The translations under genes were made by a program, and so were the position numbers. Shown here piece after piece: positions 9,553 to 16,268 of a stretch of DNA of 64,000 bases. Below the pieces are notes generated by a model, which was not told where the DNA came from, made no database searches, and saw nothing but the letters and a program-made list of their open reading frames with translations. The number at the start of each line of letters is the position of its first letter. The stretch's first letter is position 1. The DNA comes from Paenibacillus sp. BIC5C1 (GTDB lineage: Bacteria > Bacillota > Bacilli > Paenibacillales > Paenibacillaceae), in the NCBI RefSeq assembly GCF_032399705.1, contig NZ_CP135922.1, positions 620,001-684,000 on the forward strand, in the 5' to 3' direction.

Positions 9553-9600
9553 ACTTGATGCCATAATAACGGAATAGAGCCATTACATACATATATACAA

Positions 9601-9675
9601 AATGCAGTATAGAGAAATAACCTTACCCCAACCTCCATAAAGGAGGAAGCGTGGGATAAGGTTATTTCTGCATTA
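9601..9675. terminator. Large bidirectional terminator hairpin
   Basis: AATGCAG..GAAATAACCTTA pairs with TAAGGTTATTTC..CTGCATT, with an inner CCTCC/GGAGG pair. It separates the converging RidA gene and stalk-domain gene and can serve both. Confidence 0.75.
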
Positions 9676-9740
9676 ATATAGGGTGACCTAGCTCTACTGT
9701 GCTCTACGCATACATCAAGCTAGCCTTCTTTTCTGGCAGC

Positions 9741-10826
9741 TTATTTCGCTTCAGGTTGATCGGCTGGTGTTTCAATGACTACTTTCCAAGCCGTTCCGAT
9801 TGGCGGCAGGCTGCGAGTCAGGACCGGGCTATAGAAACCAATCACTTTGGCACCTTTAGTCAGTTCCTCTGGTTTGATCGTTTCCCCTTGATGATTTACC
9901 AGTTGTGTATCCTTGCTAATGTTCAGGATAACATGGTCAGGTGCTGTCTCTGTCAGACGGGAGCCGGAGATCTCGATCTGAGTACCGTTATCGTCTATTG
10001 TTTTTACATTTTCAATTGTGCCTGCTGTACCCAGAACTTCTTTTGGTTGTACTTCGGATTCCGAAGCAGCAGTATCCAGTACAGTGACTTTGTAAGTAGG
10101 TGTTTGTGGCGGTAAACTGAGGGTTGCAAACTCAGCATGCTCAGCTTCAACGTTCATGCCAATAGTCAGATCAGTAAGCTTGATATCCTTGCCATCCGCG
10201 GATTTGAACACGGTGTCTTCACCAACATTAAGGACGATACCATCTGTACCTGCACCGCCGATATGGATGGATTGATACTTGCCTTCACTGTTAATTCCCG
10301 TAATGACTCCACGCTCCGTAACGGTTTTCACTTCCTCTTCACTGGAGATGGTTACTTGATTACCTGTTGTATTCACTTGTGCGTGGAGTACTTTATCTGC
10401 AAACGAAGCGGGTACAAACAGTGTGCCTTTTGTGATTTCAGGCGCTGTTCCCAGCTTAAGCAGCATTTTATTAACGGAATACTGGTCTTTGCCTGTGGTG
10501 ACAATTGTCCAGAGGGTACCTTTTGTCAGCTCAGCAGATTTGTTTTCCTTGTTCCATTTCAGTTCAATGCCAAGAGCTTCTGTGAGATCACGCAGTGCAA
10601 TCATGGGTTCTTGACCATCCTTGTTCCAATAACCGTCAGTCATCGGTGCACCGTTCACAGATACTTTTACGGCTTCAGTTCCTTTGCTGTCTGCTGATAC
10701 GGAAGTTGAATTGACGGGCTGAATGCTGTCCAGGTTTGCTGCGTATGCGGCTCCCCCGCCCAGGGCCAAGGACAGGACCATCAGGGCGCTAACTTTTTTC
10801 ATGTTGTTGTTCATCGTTGATTTCAT
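9741..10826 (-). CDS. Secreted copper-amine-oxidase-N-like (stalk) domain protein
   Basis: A secreted protein of about 360 residues, common in Paenibacillus. After a signal peptide (KKVSALMVLSLALGGGAAYA) it has a copper amine oxidase N-terminal-like domain (PMIALRDLTEALGIELKWNKE.., then LFVPASFADKV), followed by three beta-rich stretches of an unassigned repeat type (for example GVITGINSEGKYQSIHI and GTAGTIENVKTIDDNGTQIEI). No catalytic site is visible; such domains are thought to mediate extracellular contacts. The first Met (10826) nearly abuts the AGAAGGG site; the Met codon at 10814, 12 bases away, may be the true start. Confidence 0.8.
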   Translation of the reverse strand: MKSTMNNNMKKVSALMVLSLALGGGAAYAANLDSIQPVNSTSVSADSKGTEAVKVSVNGAPMTDGYWNKDGQEPMIALRDLTEALGIELKWNKENKSAELTKGTLWTIVTTGKDQYSVNKMLLKLGTAPEITKGTLFVPASFADKVLHAQVNTTGNQVTISSEEEVKTVTERGVITGINSEGKYQSIHIGGAGTDGIVLNVGEDTVFKSADGKDIKLTDLTIGMNVEAEHAEFATLSLPPQTPTYKVTVLDTAASESEVQPKEVLGTAGTIENVKTIDDNGTQIEISGSRLTETAPDHVILNISKDTQLVNHQGETIKPEELTKGAKVIGFYSPVLTRSLPPIGTAWKVVIETPADQPEAK

Positions 10827-11096
10827 CCCTTCTCATCTTGATTATGACGCGGTAAACTCCTATTAAGGCCACGTTCCATCCTTATAGACGGGACAACTTC
10901 GTCCAGTGTTGCACTTTGAGGTAATTAATGTGAGCAGCATGTTAGTCTATTATTTGAAAAACAAGCCATATTCCCGGTTATAAGAAGCAGGATGCGGTTA
11001 AGGATCAATGAGTGGAAAACGTGTAATTCAGACTTTAAATTAACCTTGGATTACATGAGATTGTGGAGCATCCAGATATGAGGAGGGGGAAATCAT

Positions 11097-11573
11097 ATGA
11101 GTGATATGTTGGTGGCACTTTACCACTTGCCAGAGCAAGAGAGTGGACTGAAAAAGTTGGAGGAGTCCTCCATTGTTATCCGTAGAGCCATTGCACCAGA
11201 GAAGCAGGTTGTGCTGGATTGGGTGAGATCCCATTTTAGCCAGCCCTGGGTGGATGAATGTGATGTAGCTTTTGCACGTCAACCCGTGACTTGTTATATT
11301 GCGCTTGAGCATGGGAAAATGATCGGTTTCGCTTGTTATGAAGCAACGTGCCGTAATTTCTTTGGTCCAACAGGTGTTGGTCAGGAGGCACGGGGCAAAG
11401 GTGTCGGAACAGCGCTGCTGTTAGCTTGTATGCATGCCATGAAAGCGGATGGTTACGCTTACGCAATTATTGGATCTGCGGGACCTGTGGATTTCTATGC
11501 TCAGGCCCTGGGGGCCGTGAAGATCGAAAATTCAACACCAGGGATTTACAAAGGCATGCTCCGGGCAGACTAG
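11097..11573 (+). CDS. GNAT-family N-acetyltransferase
   Basis: A 158-residue GCN5-related acetyltransferase. The acetyl-CoA loop is GVGQEARGKGVGTALLLACMHAM, matching the R/Q-x-x-G-x-G/A signature, followed by the beta-5 segment AYAIIGSAGPVDFYAQALGAVKIE. GAGGGGGAAATCAT precedes ATG 11097. Its stop lies 38 bases before the next gene, so both may be in one transcript. The acceptor substrate cannot be predicted. Confidence 0.85.
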   Translation: MSDMLVALYHLPEQESGLKKLEESSIVIRRAIAPEKQVVLDWVRSHFSQPWVDECDVAFARQPVTCYIALEHGKMIGFACYEATCRNFFGPTGVGQEARGKGVGTALLLACMHAMKADGYAYAIIGSAGPVDFYAQALGAVKIENSTPGIYKGMLRAD

Positions 11574-11611
11574 ACGATATTCATGTTCTGGAAAAGGAAG
11601 GGAGGAAGAAG

Positions 11612-12682
11612 ATGACCACGAGCAAAATGCTGCATATCGGTATGATCGGCACAGGCTCCATCTCGGATCTTCATATGAGGTGTTATGCCAAGAACGAGAA
11701 TGCCGTCATTTACGCCATCTGTGACCTGAACGAACAGCGTGCAGCCGCGGCTGCTGAGAAGTATGATGCACAATCGGTGTACACCGATTACCGGGAGATG
11801 CTGAAGGACCCGCATGTGGATGCCGTTAGTATCTGTACGTGGAATAATACGCATGCCGAATTTGCCATCGCTGCCCTGGAGGCAGGTAAACATGTGCTGT
11901 TGGAAAAACCGGTAGCAACCAATGTGGAGGATGCGCTGCGGATTGAAGAGGCTGTGAAGAAAAGCGGATGTACTTTTGTCGTGGGCTTTGTGCGTCGTTA
12001 TGACAACAATATGCAGATGATGCGCAGTTTCATTGATGCGGGTGAGTTTGGTGAGTTGTACTATGCCAAAGCTTCTATCCTGCGTCGTTTGGGAAATCCG
12101 GGAGGCTGGTTTGCGGATAAAAACCGTTCCGGCGGTGGCCCGCTCATTGATCTTGGCGTACATATTATCGACCAATGCTGGTATCTGATGGGCAAACCGA
12201 AACCAGTTTCGGTGAGTGGCAATACGTATCGAAAACTGGGCAATCGTGCCCATATCGAGCATCTTTCTTTTTACAAAGCCGCAGATTACAGTTCTGCTGT
12301 CAACAATGTGGAGGATATGGCGAATGCGCTGATTCGCTTCGAGAACGGGGCTTCTTTGGCAGTAGATGTGAGCTTTACCCTGCATGCACGTGGGGAAGAA
12401 TCTTCAGTCAAATTGTACGGTGAGCGTGGTGGAATTGAGCTGGAGCCTGCAACGCTAATCGTCACCGAGAAACACAATACGATCTTGAACATTGAACCTC
12501 AGACAGACTATAAAGGTCTCGATATTCACGGTGCCTTCCAGAATCAGATTGATCACTTTGTGGATTGTTGTCTGAATGGTACCGAACCCATCAGTCCCAT
12601 TGCGGATGGTGTGGCTTCGACAAGGATGCTGTGCGGAATTTACGAGTCAGCCGAAAAAGGTCAGGAGATTCGTCTGGACTGA
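11612..12682 (+). CDS. Gfo/Idh/MocA-family oxidoreductase
   Basis: A 356-residue NAD(P)-dependent sugar or inositol dehydrogenase-like enzyme. The Rossmann motif GMIGTGSISDLH lies at 10-21, the EKPVATN motif with the conserved Lys follows the second beta-alpha unit, and the C-terminal substrate domain includes DLGVHIIDQCWYL with the expected Asp and His. ATG 11612 follows GGGAGGAAGAAG; the frame is open back to 11426 but overlaps the GNAT gene. Substrate is unknown. A terminator hairpin follows. Confidence 0.88.
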   Translation: MTTSKMLHIGMIGTGSISDLHMRCYAKNENAVIYAICDLNEQRAAAAAEKYDAQSVYTDYREMLKDPHVDAVSICTWNNTHAEFAIAALEAGKHVLLEKPVATNVEDALRIEEAVKKSGCTFVVGFVRRYDNNMQMMRSFIDAGEFGELYYAKASILRRLGNPGGWFADKNRSGGGPLIDLGVHIIDQCWYLMGKPKPVSVSGNTYRKLGNRAHIEHLSFYKAADYSSAVNNVEDMANALIRFENGASLAVDVSFTLHARGEESSVKLYGERGGIELEPATLIVTEKHNTILNIEPQTDYKGLDIHGAFQNQIDHFVDCCLNGTEPISPIADGVASTRMLCGIYESAEKGQEIRLD

Positions 12683-12711
12683 TGTAGAGATTGAATCTCT
12701 AACGTAATATT

Positions 12712-12758
12712 AAAGGGTGTTGTTTCTCCATCTTATCATTGGAGAGACAACACCCTTT
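12712..12758. terminator. Bidirectional terminator
   Basis: AAAGGGTGTTGT-TTCTCC pairs with GGAGAG-ACAACACCCTTT. It lies between the converging oxidoreductase genes and can terminate both. Confidence 0.8.
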
Positions 12759-12799
12759 GGTTGATTCATTGATCGTGATCAGACAAAACGGATGTAAGT

Positions 12800-13840
12800 T
12801 TACTTTTCAAACCCTTCCAATACGATTTTGCCAATCGCAGTGCCCGATTTGCTCTTTCGGTAGGCTTCCAGCAAGTTAGCTGCATTAATTGGTTCAATCC
12901 GCTCTGCCATCGTTGTATGAATCTTGCCGTCATCCACCAGATCTGCGATTTCATTAAGTAGATGATGTTGTTCAATCATATCATCTGTCTGGAACATCGG
13001 ACGGGTGAACATCATTTCCCAAACGAGTGTTACACTTTTTGAGAATAACTTTTGAAGTTCGGCTGGTTTCTCGAATGGCAGAATAGAACAAATTTTTCCT
13101 TGCGGTAAAATAACTTCTGCCATCTCATCCATATGCTCATCTATATGATTTAGCACGAAAATATATTGTACACCAGCGAGTCCGAGATCTTTAAGTTGTG
13201 GTCCAAATGGATGACGATGGTTGATCACATGGTCTGCTCCGTTTGATTTTGCCCAAGAGACTGATTCGGGACGAGAGGCAGTTGCTATAACTTTAAGTCC
13301 AGAGAGCTTGGCTAATTGAGTAGCGATCGAGCCGACGCCTCCCGCTGCCCCGATAATAAGCATACTATTGCCTTCGTTATCCGATGCATTCCTGGAAATG
13401 CCCAAGCGCTCAAAAAAAGCTTCTCCTGCCGTAAGGCTTGTCAGAGGTAAAGCTGCTGCCTGGGCAAAATCCAGATTTTTCGGCTTTCTGCCGACAATTC
13501 GTTCATCCACTAAATGAAACTCACTGTGTCCGCCTGGGCGCATATTGCTCCCCGCATAATACACTTCGTCACCAACGTTGAACAAATTGCAATCGGAACC
13601 GATGTCTACTACTACACCAGCTACATCACGACCAGGTACGGTCAGGGATAAATCGTCCGGATGTTTGGAACTATGCGATCTCCAATCCGTCGGATTGACA
13701 GACACCGCCTTCACCTCAACGAGTAAATCCTTTCCTGTAGGTTTTGGTTTCTCAACCTCTACCTCCTGAAATGGTGGTATATCGGTCTCTAGCCCAGGCT
13801 CGTAATATCCGAACGCTTTCATCATGATTGGATTTCCCAT
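12800..13840 (-). CDS. yogA: Zinc-independent MDR alcohol dehydrogenase/quinone reductase (YogA-like)
   Basis: A 346-residue medium-chain dehydrogenase/reductase. The GroES-like half contains VSVNPTDWRSH and PGRDVAGVV. The nucleotide fold follows with LIIGAAGGVGSIATQLAKLSGLKVIATA. The zinc-binding cysteines of classical alcohol dehydrogenases are absent, which points to the NADPH-dependent zinc-binding-alcohol-dehydrogenase-like/quinone reductase branch. GAGGAGGATAACT precedes the ATG. An IS30 element sits 34 bases upstream of the start codon, between the gene and a palindrome-bearing AT-rich region that probably held its promoter. Confidence 0.88.
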   Translation of the reverse strand: MGNPIMMKAFGYYEPGLETDIPPFQEVEVEKPKPTGKDLLVEVKAVSVNPTDWRSHSSKHPDDLSLTVPGRDVAGVVVDIGSDCNLFNVGDEVYYAGSNMRPGGHSEFHLVDERIVGRKPKNLDFAQAAALPLTSLTAGEAFFERLGISRNASDNEGNSMLIIGAAGGVGSIATQLAKLSGLKVIATASRPESVSWAKSNGADHVINHRHPFGPQLKDLGLAGVQYIFVLNHIDEHMDEMAEVILPQGKICSILPFEKPAELQKLFSKSVTLVWEMMFTRPMFQTDDMIEQHHLLNEIADLVDDGKIHTTMAERIEPINAANLLEAYRKSKSGTAIGKIVLEGFEK

Positions 13841-13878
13841 CGCTATAGTTATCCTCCTCGCAGAAATAAGTTTATATA

Positions 13879-14960
13879 TGACGGATTGTCAAGCCAAGTG
13901 CGACAGTTCCTCTGAAAAGGATTCGTGAGCGGTTCTCCAACTCAAGCATTTACGTGGTCTATTATTGATGAAGTCAAGAGCGTTTTCCAGAGCTTCATCC
14001 GTGATTTGGGCGAAATCCGTCCCCTTGGGGAAAAATTCTCTCAGGAGACCATTCGCATTTTCATTCGAGCCGCGTTGCCAAGAAGAATAGGGATCTGCAA
14101 AATACACCCGCACGCCATGAACGGCTTCCAGGCTGGTGTAACAGGCGAATTCCTTGCCACGGTCCGCGGTAGCGGTTTGAAATGCACGGATAGGGTACTG
14201 CGAAGCCGCTACTCCAAAGGCAATCTCCATGGATAACGCGGTACGATCAGGCATGCGGATCGCTGTGTACAAGCGAGTCTTTCGTTCAATGAACGTCGCT
14301 ACGCAGCCCTTGCTTTTCCCACGGCCCGAGACCACCGTATCCAATTCCCAATGGCCGAAGGTTTTCCGGTGACGAACCTCTTTCGGGCGCTGAGAGATGG
14401 ACTTACCCACTGCAAACTTGCCGCGTGTTTCTGCTGGCTTCTGCCTCTTCCCTTTGTGCCTGAGAACGGCAAGCACACCGTTCACCAGACGGCCTGTATA
14501 CAGCCAACGATAGATCGTTTTAAAACATACCATCGCTTGACCTTCCTGACGCAAACGCTCTACGATCTGTTCGGGAGACCAGGTCGCCTGAAGCTTTTCT
14601 TCGATGCGACTCGCGAGTTCGGGATTCCACTTCCCTGCGGAAACGGAGGCCTTACGGCGATGGACATAGCCCTCTTGAGCGTTCGCCGCGCCGTAGGGGT
14701 GTTCTGCTGTATTTCGGCGGAGTTCCCGGCCAATGGTGGCATGATGTCTGCCAAGTTCCTTGGCAATGGCTCGGGTACTTTTCCCCTGCTGGTAGAGGAT
14801 TTCTAGCTTGCTGCGCTCGATTATGCTAAGATGTGTGTAGCTCATGGTGGATTCTCCTTGTGTGAATGTGGTGTAGGAACCTTCATTCTACACGAATCCG
14901 GCCATGGGCCCTTTTTTATTTATTTCCAGTAGGTGTCGCACTTCATATTACAATCCGTCA
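13879..14960 (-). mobile_element. Complete IS30-family insertion sequence (1082 bp)
   Basis: Terminal inverted repeats start TGACGGATTGT at both ends and share AAGTGCGACA further in, with six divergent bases between. The flanks are TATA at 13875-13878 and TATA at 14961-14964, consistent with a 4-bp (or 2-bp) target duplication in an AT-rich site. The element contains one intact transposase gene. Terminal structure, single orf and length fit IS30. Both ends and the gene are intact, so it may still be active. Confidence 0.88.
13889..14845 (-). CDS. IS30-family transposase
   Basis: A 318-residue transposase that cuts and joins the element ends. The N-terminal HTH reads LSIIERSKLEILYQQGKSTRAIAKELGRHHATIGRELRRN. 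The DDE catalytic core is visible: Asp in HWELDTVV, Asp in TATADRGKEF and Glu in QRGSNENANGLLREF. Its stop falls within 10-12 bases of the left inverted repeat. It is transcribed in the same direction as the downstream yogA-like gene, so readthrough or an outward promoter could affect that gene. Confidence 0.93.
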   Translation of the reverse strand: MSYTHLSIIERSKLEILYQQGKSTRAIAKELGRHHATIGRELRRNTAEHPYGAANAQEGYVHRRKASVSAGKWNPELASRIEEKLQATWSPEQIVERLRQEGQAMVCFKTIYRWLYTGRLVNGVLAVLRHKGKRQKPAETRGKFAVGKSISQRPKEVRHRKTFGHWELDTVVSGRGKSKGCVATFIERKTRLYTAIRMPDRTALSMEIAFGVAASQYPIRAFQTATADRGKEFACYTSLEAVHGVRVYFADPYSSWQRGSNENANGLLREFFPKGTDFAQITDEALENALDFINNRPRKCLSWRTAHESFSEELSHLA

Positions 14961-14995
14961 TATAAAATATATAGTATAATATCAAAAATAAACAG

Positions 14996-15034
14996 TAGTA
15001 TCATTTTTGGTTTATAGTATCAATAATGATACTA
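14996..15034. promoter_or_regulatory. Three TAGTATCA half-sites forming a probable operator
   Basis: TAGTATCA occurs at 14996-15003 and 15015-15022, and its complement TGATACTA at 15027-15034. The last two form a perfect dyad with a 4-base centre. The region is AT-rich and now lies beyond the IS30 element from the yogA-like gene, the only gene it can face on the minus strand. Binding by an HxlR- or MarR-type redox regulator is a guess from the neighbouring enzyme type. Confidence 0.5.
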
Positions 15035-15044
15035 ATGGAGTTTG

Positions 15045-15125
15045 ATTTGTAAAAAAATAAAGACTCCCTTTACTCCTGAAACAGAAACAAACCATTGGTC
15101 TGAATTCATCGGAGAGGAAGTCTTT
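15045..15125 (-). terminator. Minus-strand terminator after the 122-residue gene
   Basis: Read on the minus strand, AAAGACT-TCC-TCTCC pairs with GGAG..GG-AGTCTTT and is followed by ATTTTTTT. Confidence 0.6.
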
Positions 15126-15136
15126 GTGATAAGAGT

Positions 15137-15505
15137 TCATTTATTTAGCGGTGAGTTCTCATACCCCGGATCATCATAATCCGTATCTTGCAGCCGTGAA
15201 AGTACGTTCATGCTCTCAATCGCCTGGCGGGTATCCGTGGTGCCATGGTCGTAAAGAAACGTGTACAGCAACGTCATGCCATCTGAGAATTGTTCTGTGG
15301 CTTCGTCATGATCCGCCGATTTGTAGGGTACCGGAGCTCGTTGCAATGTATAGGCATCTTCATCCTCCAGCACTTTCATCAGGTCTTTTAGCCGATTTAG
15401 CTGTTCATCGTCCACCATGACTTCAAAGGGTGTTGATTCGTTCTTGGTCTGTTCAATGAGATTATGGGTTACCGATACATAGTAATGCTTTTTGCCGTCC
15501 TGCAT
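15137..15505 (-). CDS. Small conserved-looking protein of unknown function
   Basis: A 122-residue soluble acidic protein with no signal peptide, membrane segment or motif I recognise. It is rich in Asp and Glu. The first ~75 residues (YYVSVTHNLIEQTKNESTPFEVMV.. and LNRLKDLMKVLEDEDAY) look alternately beta and alpha. GGAGGTTGGATT precedes the ATG, and a terminator follows, so I take it as a real gene. Function unknown. Confidence 0.65.
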   Translation of the reverse strand: MQDGKKHYYVSVTHNLIEQTKNESTPFEVMVDDEQLNRLKDLMKVLEDEDAYTLQRAPVPYKSADHDEATEQFSDGMTLLYTFLYDHGTTDTRQAIESMNVLSRLQDTDYDDPGYENSPLNK

Positions 15506-15527
15506 AATCCAACCTCCATTCTAAAAT

Positions 15528-15577
15528 GGAAAAAAGACGCTTCTACTGTTAATAAACAGCAGGAAGCGCCCTGAAAC
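15528..15577 (-). terminator. Minus-strand terminator after the 105-residue gene
   Basis: On the minus strand GCGCTTC-TGCTGTT pairs with AACAG-AGAAGCGT around TATT, followed by CTTTTTT. Confidence 0.8.
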
Positions 15578-15600
15578 GAATGGCTATCGTTCATTTCGTC

Positions 15601-15918
15601 TTACTCATCAAGATGCTCGGTTACAACCGACCATCCATTGCCTTTTCCATCTAAACGACCTTGCTCAAAAAAATCAATTCCATTAACTGTGATACTCACT
15701 GCAACCATTTCCGGTTCATTTTCTACGGGATCTAAAACAATAAATCCTTTGTTCAATAAATATGTGACCGTTCTCTGTCTCTCTATGTGTGCATCCGGAT
15801 AGAATCTTTTTTTGGGGACGATACAAGCAGGGTTTTCAGTAAACCATATCGTATACAGTTCTTGTAATATATCGAATCTTTCTTGTATCCGCTCTTTAAT
15901 TACAGCTTCCAGTTCCAT
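15601..15918 (-). CDS. Small protein of unknown function, possibly winged-helix
   Basis: A 105-residue soluble protein I do not recognise. It starts with a helix (ELEAVIKERIQERFDILQELYTIWF). A segment RTVTYLLNKGFIVLDPVENEPEMVAVSITVNGIDFFEQG resembles the helix-plus-wing ending seen in small winged-helix proteins, but this is only a pattern impression. The ATG is preceded by AGAAGAGGTGAGTT. It is followed by its own terminator. Confidence 0.6.
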   Translation of the reverse strand: MELEAVIKERIQERFDILQELYTIWFTENPACIVPKKRFYPDAHIERQRTVTYLLNKGFIVLDPVENEPEMVAVSITVNGIDFFEQGRLDGKGNGWSVVTEHLDE

Positions 15919-15967
15919 AACTCACCTCTTCTAATTTGGGCAAAGGGGCTATCTTGAAAGGGATGCT

Positions 15968-16130
15968 CCTCTCGCCAAGCGTTAACGAACCTACTGCATC
16001 CTAAAAGGCTAATTCAAAGATTACATATTTTAACGAACTTCAGTGACCTTATTTAGGTATCAAAAGGCTTTAGTACCTAGAACTGGCAAAATAGATGAAA
16101 TAAGGTCTCTGTGATTCGTTACAACTCAGC
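15968..16130. repeat. Dispersed hairpin repeat, copy A
   Basis: The centre is an imperfect inverted repeat. TAACGAA..CAG.GACCTTATTT (16031-16054) faces its complement at 16098-16121, matching at 20 of 24 positions. Outside it, AGCGTTAACGAACCTAC and, on the other side, TCGTTACA-CTCAG are shared with a second copy at 61371-61540 in the opposite orientation. It has no open frame. It looks like a non-autonomous, REP- or MITE-like intergenic repeat. Confidence 0.65.
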
Positions 16131-16173
16131 TCTAAGCAAATCGAAGCAAATAGCGTGTGTTAGTTTTGTTAGG

Positions 16174-16230
16174 CAAAAAACAAGAGCTGCCAACCTGCAT
16201 ACATTCATGACTTACGGGACAGCTCTTCCT
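16174..16230 (-). terminator. Minus-strand terminator of the YjcD-like helicase
   Basis: On the minus strand AAGAGCTG-CC pairs with GG-CAGCTCTT and is followed by GTTTTTTG. Confidence 0.75.
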
Positions 16231-16268
16231 CTGAACGTCATATAATGTGCATTGGCTATACTTGCTTG

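Noticed and set aside
11570..12385. 271-codon frame antisense to the Gfo/Idh/MocA gene
   Set aside because: No ribosome site or recognisable protein; the plus-strand gene has all family motifs.
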